The notes below the pieces were generated by a model, which saw nothing but the letters and a program-made list of their open reading frames with translations, was not told where the DNA came from and ran no database searches. Shown one piece after another: positions 7,108 to 8,404 of a DNA stretch of 8,404 bases (positions are counted from its first letter, which is position 1; each line of letters opens with the position of its first letter). This DNA comes from Lachnospiraceae bacterium (GTDB taxonomy: Bacteria; Bacillota; Clostridia; Lachnospirales; Lachnospiraceae). Location of the stretch: contig DMCJ01000178.1 in NCBI GenBank assembly GCA_003446735.1, forward strand, positions 1-8,404, read 5' to 3'. Both the position numbers and the translations under genes were made by a program.

Positions 7108-7200
7108 CTGTTTATTTCCTCATGGTTTTCTTATGGAGTGCTTAAGTTCTGTCATTGTTTGGGTCGGCTATTGCTTTGCGCGGCTGCTTTAAGGCCTGCA
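7108..7200. other. flgC-fliE intergenic gap
   Basis: 93 nt with no convincing open frame, terminator or promoter. The end nearest fliE, read on the minus strand as CATAAGAAAACCATGAGGAA, closely resembles the leader of fliF (CATAAAGAAAAACAAATGAGG). The end nearest flgC contains AAGGCCT, which could pair with AGGCCTT inside flgC across a 22-nt loop, but this is weak. Confidence 0.5.
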
Positions 7201-7650
7201 TCAGCTTGAAGCCATCTCAAGGCCTTTTACCGCGATCTCCTTGCTTGCCTTAAATGCTGTAGCATTTGCCTCGTAAGAACGGCTCGCATCGATAAGATCT
7301 GTCATCTCTGTCACTATATTGACATTGGGGTAATAAACATATCCGTCATCATCGGCATCGGGATGCGCGGGATCATATGCTTTGATAAGCTCTGTGCTGT
7401 GATCCTCATAAGTCCCTACAACCTTAACGCCTTCTCCGCCTTTTAATCCGCGTTTGGCTCTTTCAAGTGCGTTCGAAAATGAAAGCTTTCCGTTTTTTTC
7501 TTCAAATGCAACGATCTTTCTTCTGTACGGAGTCCCGTCCTCTGTCCTTGTCGTATCGACATTCGCGATATTCTGCGCGATGATGTCCATCCTGTATCTC
7601 TGGGCCGTAAGGCCGGATGCATTTATGTCAAAAGATGTAAATAATCCCAT
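7201..7650 (-). CDS. flgC: Flagellar basal-body rod protein FlgC
   Basis: 149 aa, the typical FlgC length. The N-terminal rod signature is FDINASGLTAQRYRMDIIAQ, followed by NIANVDTTRT and PYRRK. The C-terminus has NVNIVTEMTDLIDASRSYEA, then NATAFKASKEIAVKGLEM. These paired terminal helices form the coiled coil of rod, hook and filament-type proteins. FlgC is a proximal rod subunit exported by the flagellar type III system, with no Sec signal. The ATG at 7650 follows GGGAGG (7664-7659) with 8 nt spacing. It lies 52 nt downstream of flgB, across a tandem repeat. Confidence 0.98.
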   Translation of the reverse strand: MGLFTSFDINASGLTAQRYRMDIIAQNIANVDTTRTEDGTPYRRKIVAFEEKNGKLSFSNALERAKRGLKGGEGVKVVGTYEDHSTELIKAYDPAHPDADDDGYVYYPNVNIVTEMTDLIDASRSYEANATAFKASKEIAVKGLEMASS

Positions 7651-7670
7651 TTATCCTACCTCCCTGCTTT

Positions 7671-7713
7671 CTACTTTGTAGATTTCCTACTTCGTAGATT
7701 TCCTACTTTGTAG
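7671..7713. repeat. 16-bp tandem repeat of mini-hairpins spanning the flgB stop codon
   Basis: Three copies with exact 16-bp period: CTACTTTGTAG at 7671-7681, CTACTTCGTAG at 7687-7697 and CTACTTTGTAG at 7703-7713, with spacers GATTTC-like between them. Each core is itself an inverted repeat, CTAC/GTAG around a 3-nt centre. In the transcript the unit is CTACAAAGTAGGAAAT. The copy nearest flgB supplies its last codons, ACA AAG TAG. The array ends 7 nt before the flgC Shine-Dalgarno sequence. Confidence 0.9.
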
Positions 7714-8092
7714 CCGTCTTCAGATTTGCAAATTCCTGGTTGACGGCCTGTATGAGGGCCTGATATCTGATCTGGTTTCCTGCCAGTTCAACAAATTCCG
7801 TATCCGGATCGACATTGTTGTCATCTATCCTGTATGAAAATTTACCGTGATCCACATATGTGCCGACATTTAATGCGTTGCGCCTTATATTGTGGACCTT
7901 TGCATCCATGGACTCGCCTCTCGATGCTTCGAGGGCCTGCCTTAATGCTCCTTCAAAATTGACATCCTGCCTCTTGTATCCGGGGGTGTCATCATTTGCT
8001 ATGTTGTTCGCTATAGTCTCATTTCGAAGCCAGGCCGCATCCGCAGCCTTGTTAAGGACATTGACATAATCAAAAACGTCCGATGAAATCAT
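7703..8092 (-). CDS. flgB: Flagellar basal-body rod protein FlgB
   Basis: 129 aa from the ATG at 8092, the same length as Bacillus subtilis FlgB. The conserved rod motif is NETIANNIANDDTPGYKRQD, followed by VNFEGAL. The C-terminal helix (ELAGNQIRYQALIQAVNQEF) completes the rod-protein fold. FlgB is a proximal rod subunit, exported without a Sec signal. An alternative ATG at 8098 would add two residues (MP), but only 3 nt separate it from GGAGG (8106-8102), while the ATG at 8092 has 9 nt, so the second is preferred. This is the first gene of the operon as seen here, with a sigma-A-type promoter just upstream. The stop codon is embedded in a 16-bp tandem repeat. Confidence 0.96.
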   Translation of the reverse strand: MISSDVFDYVNVLNKAADAAWLRNETIANNIANDDTPGYKRQDVNFEGALRQALEASRGESMDAKVHNIRRNALNVGTYVDHGKFSYRIDDNNVDPDTEFVELAGNQIRYQALIQAVNQEFANLKTATK

Positions 8093-8099
8093 GGGCATA

Positions 8100-8107
8100 C
8101 TCCTCCC
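8100..8107 (-). promoter_or_regulatory. Ribosome binding site of flgB
   Basis: GGGAGGAG on the minus strand, the strongest Shine-Dalgarno sequence in the window. Its distance favours the ATG at 8092 over the one at 8098. Confidence 0.85.
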
Positions 8108-8118
8108 TAATCATTACT

Positions 8119-8146
8119 ATTATAATGTATTGAGACGAAAATACAA
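8119..8146 (-). promoter_or_regulatory. Sigma-A-type promoter of the flgB operon
   Basis: On the minus strand, TTGTAT (8146-8141, 3 of 6 against TTGACA) and a perfect TATAAT (8124-8119) are 16 bp apart. Transcription would begin near 8112, giving a leader of about 20 nt to the flgB ATG. A-tracts lie upstream and could act as an UP element. The small palindrome CCTTTTTAAGG (8148-8158) sits one base from the minus-35 and could be an operator, which is speculative. No sigma-D-like minus-10 is visible here. Confidence 0.65.
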
Positions 8147-8158
8147 GCCTTTTTAAGG

Positions 8159-8335
8159 AAAAAATACTTTATGTTGTGCTGTTTTTAAAACTGCCATACA
8201 AGATATATACCATGTTTAAACACGATTTTTGCACGGTTCTTATACATTTTTCGCACGATCTTTTCCATACCCGGCCGTCTTTCCGTCAAGCCTCCGATCG
8301 CAGTTACAAAAAATTAAACTTAAATTTAAAGTATC
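8159..8335. other. Non-coding region upstream of the flgB promoter
   Basis: About 180 nt of mostly AT-rich sequence with no credible gene. It contains GTTTTTAAAAC (8181-8191, palindromic), two imperfect direct repeats ATTTTTGCACG (8225-8235) and ATTTTTCGCACG (8246-8257), and a GC-richer island at about 8268-8301. A plus-strand open frame of 61 codons starting at 8176 has no ribosome binding site and no recognisable sequence. I see no riboswitch consensus. Confidence 0.5.
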
Positions 8336-8366
8336 AAAAAAGAGATCCACATCAGATGTAAATCCC
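8336..8366 (-). terminator. Intrinsic terminator of the upstream gene
   Basis: In minus-strand RNA an 11-bp stem (8366-8356 with 8352-8342, including three G.U pairs) with a 3-nt loop is followed directly by six U residues (8341-8336). On the plus strand the stem has A-C mismatches and no U-run, so the minus direction is supported. It is poor in GC and so may be leaky. A TAA at 8370-8368 just before it could be the stop of the preceding gene, but only 11 codons of that frame are visible and they are not recognisable. Confidence 0.6.
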
Positions 8367-8404
8367 TTTAACAATAGCCAAATCCATTTGTAACTACAAT
8401 ATGT

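Noticed and set aside
8260..8312. A c-di-GMP (GEMM) riboswitch upstream of flgB
   Set aside because: Such a riboswitch precedes flgB in Clostridioides difficile, so I looked for its conserved blocks, but they are absent. The island also lies upstream of the promoter that would transcribe the operon.
8176..8361. Plus-strand 61-codon frame in the upstream intergenic region
   Set aside because: No Shine-Dalgarno sequence, AT-driven composition, no recognisable motif, and it runs through the terminator and the repeats.
1..8404. Mobile element, CRISPR array, phage or defence system
   Set aside because: No transposase, integrase, spacer-repeat array or defence gene is visible. Every gene fits a conserved flagellar order, with no obvious composition break among the coding genes.

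Overview
The window is one end of a flagellar gene cluster, read entirely from the minus strand (right to left). Ten genes are present: flgB, flgC, fliE, fliF, fliG, fliH, fliI, fliJ, a membrane-anchored MotE/YlxF-type gene with an MgtE-N-like tail, and the 5' end of the next gene, probably fliK, which is cut by the left edge. This order matches the start of the fla/che operon of Bacillus subtilis and Clostridia. Together with strong GGAGG ribosome binding sites, moderate GC and the style of the proteins (for example the FliG C-terminal block MFVFEDI...DDRSIQRVL), it suggests a motile Gram-positive Clostridia member. Lachnospiraceae is my best guess, but this is inference and not a database match.

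Layout from right to left: 8099-8404 is non-coding. It holds a terminator-like hairpin (about 8336-8366) that probably ends the upstream gene, an AT-rich stretch with a GC-richer island and two imperfect direct repeats, and a sigma-A-type promoter (8119-8146) just before flgB. The rod and export-junction genes flgB, flgC and fliE follow. Between flgB and flgC is a 16-bp tandem repeat (three copies) that carries the flgB stop codon. Between fliE and fliF is a 56-bp near-perfect hairpin (6707-6762). Next come the MS ring (fliF), the rotor switch (fliG) and the export ATPase complex (fliH, fliI, fliJ), with very short gaps or overlaps. The motE-like gene ends at 474. The 59-bp gap to fliK carries an exact sigma-D/sigma-28 minus-10 octamer (451-458) and a strong ribosome binding site.

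How the genes work together: FliF forms the membrane ring on which FliG assembles as the torque-bearing switch. FlgB, FlgC and FliE build the proximal rod and its junction with the ring. FliH, FliI and FliJ energise and feed the flagellar type III export gate. FliK, if correctly named, measures hook length and switches export specificity. The MotE-like protein probably assists the stator or motor.

The genes are intact and ordinary in length, with no sign of mobile elements, CRISPR or transfer. I found no undescribed multi-gene system. The points of most interest are regulatory: the internal sigma-D-like promoter before fliK, the fliE-fliF hairpin, and the flgB-flgC tandem repeat. Start-codon choices were adjusted for flgB and fliG, and a TTG start is proposed for fliH.
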